Assembly: GCF_021228125.1 (NCBI RefSeq)
Contig: NZ_JAJQQS010000009.1
Span: 124,001 to 188,000, forward strand
DNA: 64,000 nucleotides
From: Streptomyces albireticuli
GTDB lineage: Bacteria > Actinomycetota > Actinomycetes > Streptomycetales > Streptomycetaceae
Direction: 5' to 3'
Numbering within the stretch: position 1 is the stretch's first letter; the number at the start of each line of letters is the position of its first letter. The translations under genes were made by a program, and so were the position numbers. The notes beneath the pieces were generated by a model that saw nothing but the letters and a program-made list of their open reading frames with translations, searched no databases and was not told the origin of the DNA. Positions 42,932 to 54,233 of the stretch are shown here, in pieces.

Positions 42932-43624
42932 TCAGGAGCGCCGGTGCCCCACCAGCCGCGGCTTCGGCTCCAGGCCGTCCAGCCCGTGCCACGCCAGGTT
43001 CACCAGATGCGCCGCCACCTCGGCCTTCTTCGGCTTGCGCACGTCCAGCCACCACTGACCCGTCAGCGCCACCATCCCCACCAGCGCCTGGGCGTACAGC
43101 GGGGCCAGCTTCGGATCGAAGCCGCGGGCCTTGAACTCCAGGCCCAGGATGTCCTCGACCTGCGTCGCGATATCGCTGATCAGGGAGGCGAAGGTGCCCG
43201 TCGACTGGGCCACCGGCGAATCCCGGACCAGGATCCGGAAGCCGTCCGTGTACGACTCGATGTAGTCCAGCAGGGCGAAGGCCGCCTGCTCCAGCAGCTC
43301 CCGCGGGTGTCCCGCCGTCAGCGCGCCCGTCACCAGGTCCAGCAGCTGGCGCATCTCGCGGTCGACCACCACCGCGTACAGCCCCTCCTTGCCGCCGAAG
43401 TGCTCGTAGACCACCGGCTTGGAGACCCCGGCCTTCGCCGCGATCTCCTCCACCGACGTGCCCTCGAACCCCTTCTCGGCGAAGAGCGTGCGACCGATGT
43501 CCAGCAGCTGCTCACGGCGCTCCGCGCCGGTCATCCGCACCCTCCGGGTGCGGCGCGGCCCCGAATCCGAGGCCCGGTTCTTGTTACTGGTGGTATTGCT
43601 ATCGATCGCCACGCTGTCAATCAT
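42932..43624 (-). CDS. TetR-family regulator coupled to a desaturase
   Basis: This 230-residue protein has an HTH at about residues 35-80 (TSVEEIAAKAGVSKPVVYEHFGGKEGLY). The C-terminal half, with LEQAAFALLDYIESYTDGFRILVRDSP and TGQWWLDVRKPKK, resembles TetR regulators of lipid metabolism in actinomycetes. ATG 43624 overlaps the desaturase TGA by 4 bp, so it is made from the same mRNA. It likely senses acyl chains and controls the desaturase gene; this is inferred from the pairing. Confidence 0.9.
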   Translation of the reverse strand: MIDSVAIDSNTTSNKNRASDSGPRRTRRVRMTGAERREQLLDIGRTLFAEKGFEGTSVEEIAAKAGVSKPVVYEHFGGKEGLYAVVVDREMRQLLDLVTGALTAGHPRELLEQAAFALLDYIESYTDGFRILVRDSPVAQSTGTFASLISDIATQVEDILGLEFKARGFDPKLAPLYAQALVGMVALTGQWWLDVRKPKKAEVAAHLVNLAWHGLDGLEPKPRLVGHRRS

Positions 43625-44601
43625 GCCGCGTGAACGGCATCTTCCTTCCTTCGGGAGTCGATGCGGCCCGCATCCGGCCACCGCACGTCATAGGCCCAGC
43701 CGGCCTTCTCGAACCAGCGGATGATCCGGGCGCTGGAATCCAGCTGCCCCTTCAGCACCCCGTGCCGCGCCGACGTCGGATCCGCGTGGTGCAGGTTGTG
43801 CCAGGACTCACCGCAGGACAGCACCGCCAGCCACCACACATTGCCGGAGCGGTCCCGCGACTTGAAGGGCCGCTTGCCCACCGCGTGGCAGATGGAATTG
43901 ATCGACCACGTCACATGGTGCAACAGCGCCACCCGCACCAGTGAACCCCAGAAGAAGGCCGTCACCGCACCCTGCCAGGACCAGGTGGCCAGGCCGCCCA
44001 CCAGCGGTGGGATCAGCAGCGACACCGACGTCCACAGCGCGAACTGGCGGGACACCCGGCGGATGGCCGGATCCTTGATCAGATCCGGTGCGTACTTCTG
44101 CTGCGGCGTCTGCTCCTCGTCGAACATCCATCCGATGTGGGCCCACCAGAGACCCTTCAGCAGCGCCGGGACCGTCTCGCCGTAACGCCACGGCGAATGC
44201 GGATCGCCCTCGGCGTCCGAGAACCGGTGGTGCCGGCGGTGATCCGCCACCCAGCGCACCAGCGGCCCCTCCACGGCCAGCGACCCCATGATCGCCAGGG
44301 CGATCCGCAGCGGACGCTTCGCCTTGAACGACCCATGAGTGAAATAACGGTGGAAACCGATCGTGATGCCATGGCAGCCGATGTAATACATCGCCACCAT
44401 CAGGCCCAGATCCAGCCAGCTCACCCCCCAGCCCCAGGCCAGCGGCACCGCCGCCAGCAGCGCGACGAACGGCACGGTGATGAACAGCAGCAGCGCGATC
44501 TGCTCCACCGAACGCTTGCTGTCACCACCCAGCGTGGCGGAGGGGAGCGGTGCTTCCCGGGCCTTCGGCGCGTCTTCGATCACGTCGGGGCTTGCAGTCA
44601 T
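43621..44601 (-). CDS. Acyl-CoA/stearoyl delta-9-type fatty acid desaturase
   Basis: This 326-residue membrane di-iron enzyme has the three histidine boxes of the family: HRYFTH (about residues 83-88), HRRHH (about 120-124) and HNLHH (about 264-268). Four membrane segments flank them. It introduces a double bond into a saturated acyl chain with O2 and electrons from ferredoxin or a reductase. ATG 44601 has GAGGGAT on the minus strand. It is divergent from ppc across 195 bp and coupled to a TetR regulator. Confidence 0.93.
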   Translation of the reverse strand: MTASPDVIEDAPKAREAPLPSATLGGDSKRSVEQIALLLFITVPFVALLAAVPLAWGWGVSWLDLGLMVAMYYIGCHGITIGFHRYFTHGSFKAKRPLRIALAIMGSLAVEGPLVRWVADHRRHHRFSDAEGDPHSPWRYGETVPALLKGLWWAHIGWMFDEEQTPQQKYAPDLIKDPAIRRVSRQFALWTSVSLLIPPLVGGLATWSWQGAVTAFFWGSLVRVALLHHVTWSINSICHAVGKRPFKSRDRSGNVWWLAVLSCGESWHNLHHADPTSARHGVLKGQLDSSARIIRWFEKAGWAYDVRWPDAGRIDSRRKEDAVHAA

Positions 44602-44796
44602 GGGATCCCTCAGGGGGTTCGGGGCATGGCTACGGGTCCGTAACCTACGGCCTCGTAAGTATGGCAGGGAGGCGCCCCGGAGCACGAGGGCTGTGGACAA
44701 CCGCGCGTCGGACGGCGACCTATGCTGGTGCACGCCGGACAGCGCGGTCCGCAACCCCTCCAGACGTGCTCAGAAACTCTGCAAGGAGCCGCACCT

Positions 44797-47568
<2,772 letters not shown>

Positions 47569-47578
47569 CCCCCACCGC

Positions 47579-47620
47579 GTATGCCGAAGGGCCCCTCCAC
47601 GGAGGGGCCCTTCGGCATAC
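47579..47620. terminator. Bidirectional terminator between ppc and pth
   Basis: Perfect 20-bp arms (47579-47598 and 47601-47620) are separated by AC. The core reads GCCGAAGGGCCCCTCC. It lies 10 bp after the ppc stop and 14 bp from the end of the convergent pth gene. Confidence 0.93.
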
Positions 47621-47634
47621 ACGGAACGACACCG

Positions 47635-48225
47635 TCAGGAGTTGTACGTCCCCTGAGCACGCTCCAGACCGTCCACGATCAGCGTCTCCACCGCGTCCGC
47701 CGCCCGGTCGACCTCGAACGCCAGCTCCTTGCGCTCCGCCGACGAGAAGTCCTTCAGCACGAAATCCGCGACCTGCATACGGCCCGGCGGCCGCCCGATG
47801 CCGAAACGCACCCGGCAGTAGTCCGGCCCCATCGCCTTCGTGATCGACTTCAGACCGTTGTGGCCGTTGTCACCACCGCCCAGCTTCAGCCGCAGCTGCC
47901 CGAAGTCGATGTCCAGCTCGTCATGGACGGCGACGATCCGCTCCACCGGCACCTTGTAGAAATCCCGCAGCGCGGCCGTCGGACCGCCCGACAGATTCAT
48001 GAACGACATCGGCTTCGCCACCACGACCCGCCGACTCGACGGCCCCGGCGCGCCCAGCCGCCCCTCGACCACCTGCGCCCGCGCCTTGTGCGTCTTGAAC
48101 TTCGCGCCCAGCCGCTCCGCGAGGAGGTCCGCGACCATGAAGCCCACGTTGTGGCGGTTGCCCGCGTACTCGGGACCGGGGTTGCCCAGACCCACGATCA
48201 GCCAGGGGCTGGAGTCGTCCGTCAT
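47635..48225 (-). CDS. pth: Peptidyl-tRNA hydrolase
   Basis: This 196-residue enzyme recycles peptidyl-tRNA dropped from ribosomes. It begins [22 protein letters not shown] with the catalytic His in NRHN, then [36 protein letters not shown] with the catalytic Asp, and RFGIGRPPG. Two in-frame ATGs (48231 and 48225) follow GGAG; I prefer 48225 because the spacing is 8 nt rather than 2. It ends the glmU-prs-rplY-pth series. Confidence 0.96.
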   Translation of the reverse strand: MTDDSSPWLIVGLGNPGPEYAGNRHNVGFMVADLLAERLGAKFKTHKARAQVVEGRLGAPGPSSRRVVVAKPMSFMNLSGGPTAALRDFYKVPVERIVAVHDELDIDFGQLRLKLGGGDNGHNGLKSITKAMGPDYCRVRFGIGRPPGRMQVADFVLKDFSSAERKELAFEVDRAADAVETLIVDGLERAQGTYNS

Positions 48226-48249
48226 CTGCATATCTCCTTCATAGCCCAA

Positions 48250-48282
48250 CCGCCGCCCCGCTCCGGTGGAGCGGGACGGCGG
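48250..48282 (-). terminator. Hairpin between rplY and pth
   Basis: CCGCCGCCCCGCTCC (48250-48264) pairs with GGAGCGGGACGGCGG (48268-48282) with one mismatch and a GGT loop. It lies 31 bp past the rplY stop and 25 bp before the pth start, so it may attenuate pth. Confidence 0.7.
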
Positions 48283-48312
48283 TCGCAAAGAAAAAGCCGG
48301 TGAGGGCGAGGA

Positions 48313-48888
48313 TCAGGCCTCGGTGCTCTCGGCGGTCTCCTCGGCGGCCGACTGGCCGGCGACGACGTGCAGGACCACGGCGTCGGCGTCGACGGCGAGG
48401 GAGACACCGGCCGGCAGGACGACGTCCTTGGCCAGGACGGAGGCACCGGCACCCAGGCCCGCCACGGAGACGACGACGGCCTCGGGGATGTGGGTGGCCT
48501 CGGCCTCGACCGGCAGGGCGGTCAGGGTGTGCTCGAGCAGGTTGCCGCCCGGGGCCAGGTCACCCTCGGTCTGGACCGGAACCTCGACGGTGACCTTCTC
48601 GCCACGCTTGACGACCAGCAGGTCGACGTGGACCAGGAAGCCCTTGAGCGCGTCACGCTGGACGGCCTTGGGGATGACCAGCTCGTCGCGGCCCTCGATG
48701 TCCAGGGAGAGCAGGACGTTCGGGGTCTTGAGCGCCATCATCAGCTCGTGGCCCGGCAGGGTGACGTGGACCGGCTCGGAGCCGTGGCCGTAGACGACGG
48801 CGGGAACCTGGCCGGCGACGCGGGCGCGGCGGGCGAAGCCCTTGCCGAACTCGGTGCGGGTCTGCGCGGGAATCTTGATCTCGGACAT
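48313..48888 (-). CDS. rplY: Ribosomal protein bL25 (Ctc type)
   Basis: This 191-residue 5S-rRNA-binding protein has an N-terminal L25 domain (RTEFGKGFARRARVAGQVPAVVYGHG, about residues 10-35) and the C-terminal TL5/Ctc beta domain (to about 180), then an acidic Glu/Ala tail. The length matches the two-domain Ctc form. ATG 48888 has GAGGAG upstream. It is preceded by prs, with 195 bp in between holding two inverted repeats. Confidence 0.95.
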   Translation of the reverse strand: MSEIKIPAQTRTEFGKGFARRARVAGQVPAVVYGHGSEPVHVTLPGHELMMALKTPNVLLSLDIEGRDELVIPKAVQRDALKGFLVHVDLLVVKRGEKVTVEVPVQTEGDLAPGGNLLEHTLTALPVEAEATHIPEAVVVSVAGLGAGASVLAKDVVLPAGVSLAVDADAVVLHVVAGQSAAEETAESTEA

Positions 48889-48974
48889 GAGCACTCCTCG
48901 TAAGCGAAAAGATCTGACGGCCGTCACCCGGCCCACGACAGACCTGCTACGAAGAGCGCGTCGATAACGGACCG

Positions 48975-49035
48975 CCGCACACCAGTGCGGCCTCCCTCGC
49001 CGAGCAACTCGAGAAGTGTACCCGGCGGGGAGGCC
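48975..49035 (-). terminator. Inverted repeats between prs and rplY
   Basis: CCGCAC-ACCA-GTGCGG (48975-48990) is a short hairpin, and GGCCTCCC (48989-48996) with GGGAGGCC (49028-49035) forms an overlapping longer-range stem, so the two are mutually exclusive. This would fit partial termination or mRNA processing between prs and rplY. Confidence 0.45.
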
Positions 49036-49083
49036 GCCCAGAAATCGATCAGAAGACGATCGGATGTGAGGAGAAGAGGGCTG

Positions 49084-50061
49084 TTACGCCTGCTCCTCGA
49101 AGAGGCTCGTGACCGAACCCTCCTCGAACACCTCACGCACCGCGCGCGCGATCGTCGGCGCGATCGACAGCACCGTGATCTTGTCCAGCTCCAGCTCACC
49201 CGGCGTCGGCAGGGTGTTGGTGAACACGAACTCGCTCACCTTGGAGTTCTTCAGACGGTCCGCCGCCGGGCCCGAGAGCACACCGTGCGTGGCCGTCACG
49301 ATGACGTCCTCGGCACCGTTCGCGAACAGCGCGTCCGCGGCGGCGCAGATGGTGCCACCGGTGTCGATCATGTCGTCGACCAGGACGCAGACGCGGCCCT
49401 TCACATCACCGACGACCTCGTGCACCGTCACCTGGTTGGCGACATCCTTGTCACGGCGCTTGTGGACGATCGCCAGCGGCGCGCCCAGACGGTCGCACCA
49501 GCGGTCGGCGACGCGCACGCGGCCGGCGTCCGGGGAGACGACCGTCAGCTTGTCGCGGTCGACCTTCGCGCCCACGTAGTCCGCGAGGATCGGCAGGGCG
49601 AACAGGTGGTCGACCGGGCCGTCGAAGAAGCCCTGGATCTGGTCCGTGTGCAGGTCGACCGTGAGGATCCGGTCCGCACCCGCGGTCTTGAACAGATCCG
49701 CGACCAGACGGGCCGAGATCGGCTCACGGCCGCGGTGCTTCTTGTCCTGACGGGCGTAGCCGTAGAACGGCACGACCACGGTGATGGAGCGGGCCGACGC
49801 GCGCTTCAGCGCGTCGATCATGATCAGCTGCTCCATGACCCACTTGTTGATGGGAGCCGTGTGGCTCTGCATCAGGAAGCAGTCGGCACCGCGCGCCGAC
49901 TCCTGGAAGCGGACGTAGATCTCGCCGTTGGCGAAGTCGAATGCCTTGGTCGGGACCAGGCCTACGCCCAGCTGGTGCGCGACCTCCTCGGCAAGCTCGG
50001 GGTGGGCGCGGCCGGAGAAGAGCATCAGCTTCTTCTCGCTGGTCGTCTTGATCCCGGTCAC
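49084..50061 (-). CDS. prs: Ribose-phosphate pyrophosphokinase
   Basis: This 325-residue enzyme makes PRPP from ribose-5-phosphate and ATP. Visible motifs are NGEIYVRFQESARGAD, the flexible loop YGYARQDKKHRGREPISARL, the metal site TVDLHTDQIQGFF, and the PRPP loop VCVLVDDMIDTGGTI. GTG 50061 has AAGGAG upstream. It lies 73 bp after glmU on the same strand and is very likely co-transcribed with it. Confidence 0.97.
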   Translation of the reverse strand: MTGIKTTSEKKLMLFSGRAHPELAEEVAHQLGVGLVPTKAFDFANGEIYVRFQESARGADCFLMQSHTAPINKWVMEQLIMIDALKRASARSITVVVPFYGYARQDKKHRGREPISARLVADLFKTAGADRILTVDLHTDQIQGFFDGPVDHLFALPILADYVGAKVDRDKLTVVSPDAGRVRVADRWCDRLGAPLAIVHKRRDKDVANQVTVHEVVGDVKGRVCVLVDDMIDTGGTICAAADALFANGAEDVIVTATHGVLSGPAADRLKNSKVSEFVFTNTLPTPGELELDKITVLSIAPTIARAVREVFEEGSVTSLFEEQA

Positions 50062-50134
50062 AGCACAGTCTCCTTGGATGTCGCTTTGTGTGCGCTTATC
50101 ACGGTACGCCCCGCACGGCGCCCCCGTGTCACGG

Positions 50135-51613
50135 TCACTGTCCGCCGTCGGTCTCCGGGGACTCGTCGCGACCGTCTCGACCAGCAGCGGAAGCGGCCTG
50201 TGCGGCTGCGCTCCCGGGGCGCTTACGCGCAACCCAGCCCTCGATATTCCGCTGCTGCCCACGTGCGACGGCCAGCGAACCCGGGGGCACATCCTTGGTG
50301 ATGACCGAGCCGGCCGCCGTGTAGGCGCCGTCCCCGATCGTGACCGGAGCCACAAACATATTGTCCGACCCGGTCCGGCAGTGCGAGCCGATCGTCGTGT
50401 GGTGCTTGTTCACACCGTCGTAGTTCACGAAGACGCTCGCCGCGCCGATGTTCGTGTACTCGCCGATCGTGGCGTCGCCGACGTAGGAGAGGTGCGGCAC
50501 CTTGGTGCCCTCGCCGATCACGGCGTTCTTCATCTCGACGTACGCGCCGGCCTTGGACTTCGCCCCCAGCCGGGTGCCGGGCCGCAGATAGGCGTACGGG
50601 CCGACGTTCGCGCCCGCGCCGATCACGGCACCGTCCGCGACGGTGTTGTCCACGACCGCGCCCTCGCCGACCGTCGTGTCCTTCAGCCGGCTGTTCGGAC
50701 CCACCTCGGCGTCCTGCGCCAGGTGGGTGGTGCCCAGCAGCTGGGTGCCCGGGTGGACCAGCACGTCCTGCCCGAAGGTCACCGTCACGTCGACGAAGGT
50801 GGAGGCCGGGTCGACGACCGTCACACCGCTCATCATCGCCGTGTGCAGCAGCCGCTCGTTGAGCAGCTTGCGCGCCTCGGCGAGCTGGACGCGGTTGTTG
50901 ATGCCCAGGATCTCCCGGTGGTCCCCGGCCACGGCCGCGCCCACCCGGTGACCGGCCTCGCGCAGGATGCCCAGGACGTCGGTCAGGTACTCCTCGCCCT
51001 GGCTGTTGTCCGTGCGGACCTTGCCGAGGGCGTCGACCAGCAGACGGGCGTCGAACGCGAACACACCGGAGTTGATCTCACGGATGGCGCGCTGCGCGTC
51101 GGTGGCGTCCTTGTGCTCGACGATCGCCGTCACGGCGCCCGTCGCCTCGTCGCGCACGATGCGCCCGTAGCCGGTGGAGTCCGGGACCTCGGCGGTCAGC
51201 ACGGTGACGGCGTTGCCGTCGCCGGCGTGGGCGTCGCTGAGCTTCCGCAGGGTCTCGCCGGTCAGCAGCGGGGTGTCGCCGCAGACGACGACCACGGTGC
51301 CGTCGAGGACGATCCCGCTGTCACCGAGCGCCTCCAGGCCCATGCGTACGGCGTGGCCGGTGCCGTTCTGCTCGTACTGCACGGCGGTGCGGACCTCGGG
51401 GTCGGTCTCCGCCAGATGCGCGACGACCTTCTCGCGGGCGTGCCCGACGACCACCACGAGGTGCTCGGGGTCCAGCTCGCGGGAGGCGGCGACGACATGT
51501 CCGACGAGAGAGCGGCCGCAGATGGCGTGCAGGACCTTGGGGGTCGCCGACTTCATGCGGGTGCCCTCACCCGCTGCGAGGACGACGACGGCTGCCGGGC
51601 GGTTGGCGCTCAC
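50135..51613 (-). CDS. glmU: Bifunctional GlcNAc-1-P uridyltransferase / GlcN-1-P acetyltransferase GlmU
   Basis: This 492-residue enzyme makes UDP-GlcNAc for the cell wall. The N-terminal pyrophosphorylase domain has VVLAAGEGTRMKSATPKVLH (about residues 10-29), and CGDTPLL. The C-terminal left-handed beta-helix (about 255-450) shows hexapeptide repeats, with NYDGVNKHHTTIG holding the catalytic His of acetyl transfer. The last 35 residues are an Ala/Arg/Glu-rich tail, longer than in E. coli, as in other actinobacteria. GTG 51613 has only a weak AAGGG upstream. A tRNA gene precedes it. Confidence 0.96.
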   Translation of the reverse strand: MSANRPAAVVVLAAGEGTRMKSATPKVLHAICGRSLVGHVVAASRELDPEHLVVVVGHAREKVVAHLAETDPEVRTAVQYEQNGTGHAVRMGLEALGDSGIVLDGTVVVVCGDTPLLTGETLRKLSDAHAGDGNAVTVLTAEVPDSTGYGRIVRDEATGAVTAIVEHKDATDAQRAIREINSGVFAFDARLLVDALGKVRTDNSQGEEYLTDVLGILREAGHRVGAAVAGDHREILGINNRVQLAEARKLLNERLLHTAMMSGVTVVDPASTFVDVTVTFGQDVLVHPGTQLLGTTHLAQDAEVGPNSRLKDTTVGEGAVVDNTVADGAVIGAGANVGPYAYLRPGTRLGAKSKAGAYVEMKNAVIGEGTKVPHLSYVGDATIGEYTNIGAASVFVNYDGVNKHHTTIGSHCRTGSDNMFVAPVTIGDGAYTAAGSVITKDVPPGSLAVARGQQRNIEGWVARKRPGSAAAQAASAAGRDGRDESPETDGGQ

Positions 51614-51683
51614 GGGTGTGCCCTTCGGCTTCGGGTGGTGGACATCCGAAGGATACCGGTGCGTTTACACGCCGAAACGCGGG

Positions 51684-51711
51684 CGGGTCCTGACCTGGAG
51701 GTCAGGACCCG
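51684..51711 (-). terminator. Terminator of the tRNA-Gln gene
   Basis: Perfect 13-bp arms CGGGTCCTGACCT (51684-51696) and AGGTCAGGACCCG (51699-51711) lie 18 bp past the 3' end of the tRNA on the minus strand and 70 bp before the glmU start. Confidence 0.8.
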
Positions 51712-51728
51712 AGGATTCGAACTTTGAG

Positions 51729-51800
51729 CTCCCCCACCAGGACTCGAACCTGGAATAACTCATCCAAAGTGAGCAGTGTTGCCGATTACACCATGGGGGA
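51729..51800 (-). tRNA. tRNA-Gln (anticodon UUG)
   Basis: This is a 72-nt cloverleaf on the minus strand. The acceptor TCCCCCA pairs with TGGGGGA (discriminator G); the D-arm contains GGTGTAATCGGCAACAC; the anticodon stem GCTCA / TGAGT encloses the loop CTTTGGA with anticodon TTG; the T-arm is CCAGG-TTCGAGT-CCTGG. CCA is not encoded. It reads CAA and, by wobble, CAG. Confidence 0.95.
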
Positions 51801-51829
51801 TGGCAAGCCACCCTAAAAGGGGCATTTCG

Positions 51830-52513
51830 CTAAGCGGTCCGCTTGGCACCCAACACTATGCCGCACCACCAGCCTTCGATGCGACGGTATAGGTCGGCGC
51901 CGCCCAGGACGCGCACCACGAGGCAGCCCCGGTAGTTCTCGCCGACGTTTTTGCGGACGGTCTTGGGGTTGTGCTTCTTGAGGGTCGTCCTGTCGAGGCT
52001 GGTGGCCTCGACGCCGACCCGCTCCGCCCAGAACCGCTCCGCTCCTGCCACGTCGGCGGACTCGTGAATCATCACGCGGAACCGCAGGCGCTCCGGCTCG
52101 ACGCCCAGCAGTCCGAGCCACGCGAGGTAGACATCGATCATGCTGGGGTCGCTGTTGATGAAGATGACCACTTCCTGGGGGCGGTGAGCCTTGCTCTTGG
52201 AGCCCTCGGACCAGTAGAGACCGACTCCGAGCAGGAACAGTTCGCGGTCGGTGAGTTCGCCGATCTCGTTCGTCGCGGCGGTCTTCGTCGCCTGGCGCTC
52301 CAGGTCCCGGGCCTTGCGGTACGGCGCCCAGCGGGCCTCCGCCATCGCGCGGCAGTGCTCGCGCGCTCGTGGCGCGGGCGTCGGCAAGTCCCTCACCCAC
52401 AGTGACACCGAACTCTTCGCCACCCCCAGCTCCGCGACGATCTCGTTGTACGTCTTCCCTGCCAGTCGTAGCTCCCGGGCGCGAGCCCGGAGCTCTGTCT
52501 TCGCTTGGACCAT
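51830..52513 (-). CDS. HTH protein with LAGLIDADG-like domain
   Basis: This is a 227-residue protein. The N-terminus (about residues 5-45) is a resolvase/LuxR-like helix-turn-helix, RELRLAGKTYNEIVAELGVAKSSVSLWVRDL. The rest (about 85-227) starts LFLLGVGLYWSEGSKSK, resembling a LAGLIDADG motif in which the glycine-acidic end is kept (YWSEG), then VIFINSDPSMIDVYLAWL, FRVMIHESADVAGAERFW and LKKHNPKTVRKNVGENYRGCLVVRV..LYRRIEGWW. This pattern recurs in many actinobacterial proteins of unknown function. It may be a domesticated homing-endonuclease relative. ATG 52513 is chosen over an upstream start. It lies 29 bp upstream of tRNA-Gln on the same strand. Confidence 0.75.
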   Translation of the reverse strand: MVQAKTELRARARELRLAGKTYNEIVAELGVAKSSVSLWVRDLPTPAPRAREHCRAMAEARWAPYRKARDLERQATKTAATNEIGELTDRELFLLGVGLYWSEGSKSKAHRPQEVVIFINSDPSMIDVYLAWLGLLGVEPERLRFRVMIHESADVAGAERFWAERVGVEATSLDRTTLKKHNPKTVRKNVGENYRGCLVVRVLGGADLYRRIEGWWCGIVLGAKRTA

Positions 52514-52655
52514 GCGTCCATGCTCGTGGCGCACGGACGCATGTATGACGAAAAACGAATCGATTCAATAGTTCGAGGGAAAGTGGTGCCTTTCACCCCC
52601 AATCGCACGCGTCCCGTGCTGCCGCACGTACAGGAAAACCGGTGGCGACCGCCCG

Positions 52656-52661
52656 TAGTCT
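52656..52661 (+). promoter_or_regulatory. Leaderless -10 of the sensor kinase gene (TAGTCT)
   Basis: TAGTCT ends 7 nt before ATG 52669, and no ribosome site is present. This fits a leaderless mRNA. Confidence 0.65.
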
Positions 52662-52668
52662 GGGTGGT

Positions 52669-54039
52669 ATGACCACAACGGGGGCAATCGCGGAAGTGGG
52701 CGCGCGGGGCGCGCCCGAAGGGCCGTGGTGGTGGGCGCGGCGGCGGAGTCTGGTGCTGGATGTCGTGCTGGGACTGCTGTCGGCGTTGGAGTGCGCGGCC
52801 GAGGGGGTCGGGTTCGCGCATCAGGTCGGGGCGCCGGGGGCGCTGGGGCTGGTGCTGGGGGTGCCGATCGGGGCGTCGCTGGTGCTGCGGAGGCGGTGGC
52901 CGATAGCCGTCGTGCTGGTGGCGATCGCGATCACGCCGGCCGAGATGGGGCTGCTGCTGGGGATCGTGGGGCTGTACACGCTGGCCGCGTCCGATGTGCC
53001 GCGGCGGCTGACGGTGGTGCTGGCGGGGGCGTCCGTCGTGGGGACGTTCATCGTGGTGTTCGTCCGGTTCGACCAGGATCTGGCGGAGGACGGTTACCGG
53101 CCCGGCACCTGGCTGGTGACGTTCTTCGCCGTGCTGATGTCGCTGGGCGTGTCCGCTCCGCCGGTGCTGACGGGTCTGTACGTGGGGGCGCGGCGCCGGC
53201 TCGTGGAGAGTCTGCGGGAGCGGGCGGACGGGCTGGAGCGGGAGCTGTCGCTGCTGGCGGAGCGGGCCGAGGAGCGGGCCGTCTGGGCGCGGAACGAGGA
53301 GCGGACCCGGATCGCGCGGGAGATGCACGACGTGGTGGCGCACCGGGTGTCGCTGATGGTCGTGCACGCGGCGGCGCTCCAGGCGGTGGCGCTGAAGGAT
53401 CCGGAGAAGGCGTCGAAGAACGCGGGGCTGGTCGGGGACATGGGGCGGCAGGCGCTGACGGAGCTGCGCGAGATGCTCGGTGTGCTGCGGACGTCCTCCG
53501 GCGAGGCGCTGGTGGGTCCGTCGGCCGCGGCGGGTCCGCGGCGGTTGGCGGAGGTGGCGGCCGCGGCGTCGGCGCGGGTGTCGGTGGCCGGTGCCGGTGG
53601 GGTGCCGGTGGGTGATGACGGCCGGATGGGTGACGGTCCGTGCCTGGACGGTCTGGAGGACCTGGTCGGGCAGTCGCGTGCGGCGGGGATGGTCGTCGAG
53701 CTGTGTGTGGAGGGTGAGGAGCGGCGGTACGGGGCGCGGGTGGAGCGGACCGCGTACCGGGTGGTGCAGGAGGCGCTGACGAACGTGCACAAGCACGCGC
53801 CGGGCGCGAAGGCGATAGTCCGGCTGGCGCACCGTGAGGGTGAGGTGGCGCTTCAGGTGGAGAACGGCCCGTCGGAAGGCGGGGCGGCGGACGCCGGGTT
53901 GCCGAGTGGTGGCAACGGTCTGGTGGGGATGCGGGAGCGGGTCTCGGCGCTGGGCGGGGTCTTTGTGTCGGGGGCCACGGACGCGGGGGGCTTCCGGGTC
54001 TCGGCGGTGATTCCCGAGGGTGGTGGCGTGCGCGCCTGA
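52669..54039 (+). CDS. NarL-type (HisKA_3) sensor histidine kinase, orphan
   Basis: This is a 456-residue membrane protein. Five or six hydrophobic segments (about 30-175) have almost no extracytoplasmic loops, so sensing is probably in the membrane. A coiled coil leads to the dimerisation domain with phospho-acceptor H220 in REMHDVVAHRVSLM. The HATPase domain has VVQEALTNVHKHAPGAKA (N-box) and GNGLVGMRERVSALGG (G-box). Between them (about 285-310) is a variable Val/Gly/Ala stretch. No response-regulator gene is adjacent; the two LuxR-type regulators of this window lie over 11 kb away. Confidence 0.93.
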   Translation: MTTTGAIAEVGARGAPEGPWWWARRRSLVLDVVLGLLSALECAAEGVGFAHQVGAPGALGLVLGVPIGASLVLRRRWPIAVVLVAIAITPAEMGLLLGIVGLYTLAASDVPRRLTVVLAGASVVGTFIVVFVRFDQDLAEDGYRPGTWLVTFFAVLMSLGVSAPPVLTGLYVGARRRLVESLRERADGLERELSLLAERAEERAVWARNEERTRIAREMHDVVAHRVSLMVVHAAALQAVALKDPEKASKNAGLVGDMGRQALTELREMLGVLRTSSGEALVGPSAAAGPRRLAEVAAAASARVSVAGAGGVPVGDDGRMGDGPCLDGLEDLVGQSRAAGMVVELCVEGEERRYGARVERTAYRVVQEALTNVHKHAPGAKAIVRLAHREGEVALQVENGPSEGGAADAGLPSGGNGLVGMRERVSALGGVFVSGATDAGGFRVSAVIPEGGGVRA

Positions 54040-54233
54040 CGTGCCGCCCGCGGAGGGATCCGGCGCGGGGTGCGTGTGGTGCCGGTTTAACGACGGGGCG
54101 GGTGGTCCGGTTCGGGCTCCAGGGGGCCGGTTGGTGATTCGACCGGTTTTCGCCCTGGTTTTGGCTGGTTCTCGCCCTTGGTAGGCGCCCTTGTGGGTGG
54201 CTCCGGAGGAGGTGCGTACGGGCGTCGCGTGTC
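54040..54233. other. Short convergent intergenic region
   Basis: 194 bp separate the kinase stop from the end of the SUKH-3 gene. I see no gene and no strong hairpin. Confidence 0.5.

Noticed and set aside
51684-51800. Integration (att) site at tRNA-Gln
   Set aside because: No second copy of the tRNA 3' end, no integrase and no base-composition change were found in the window.
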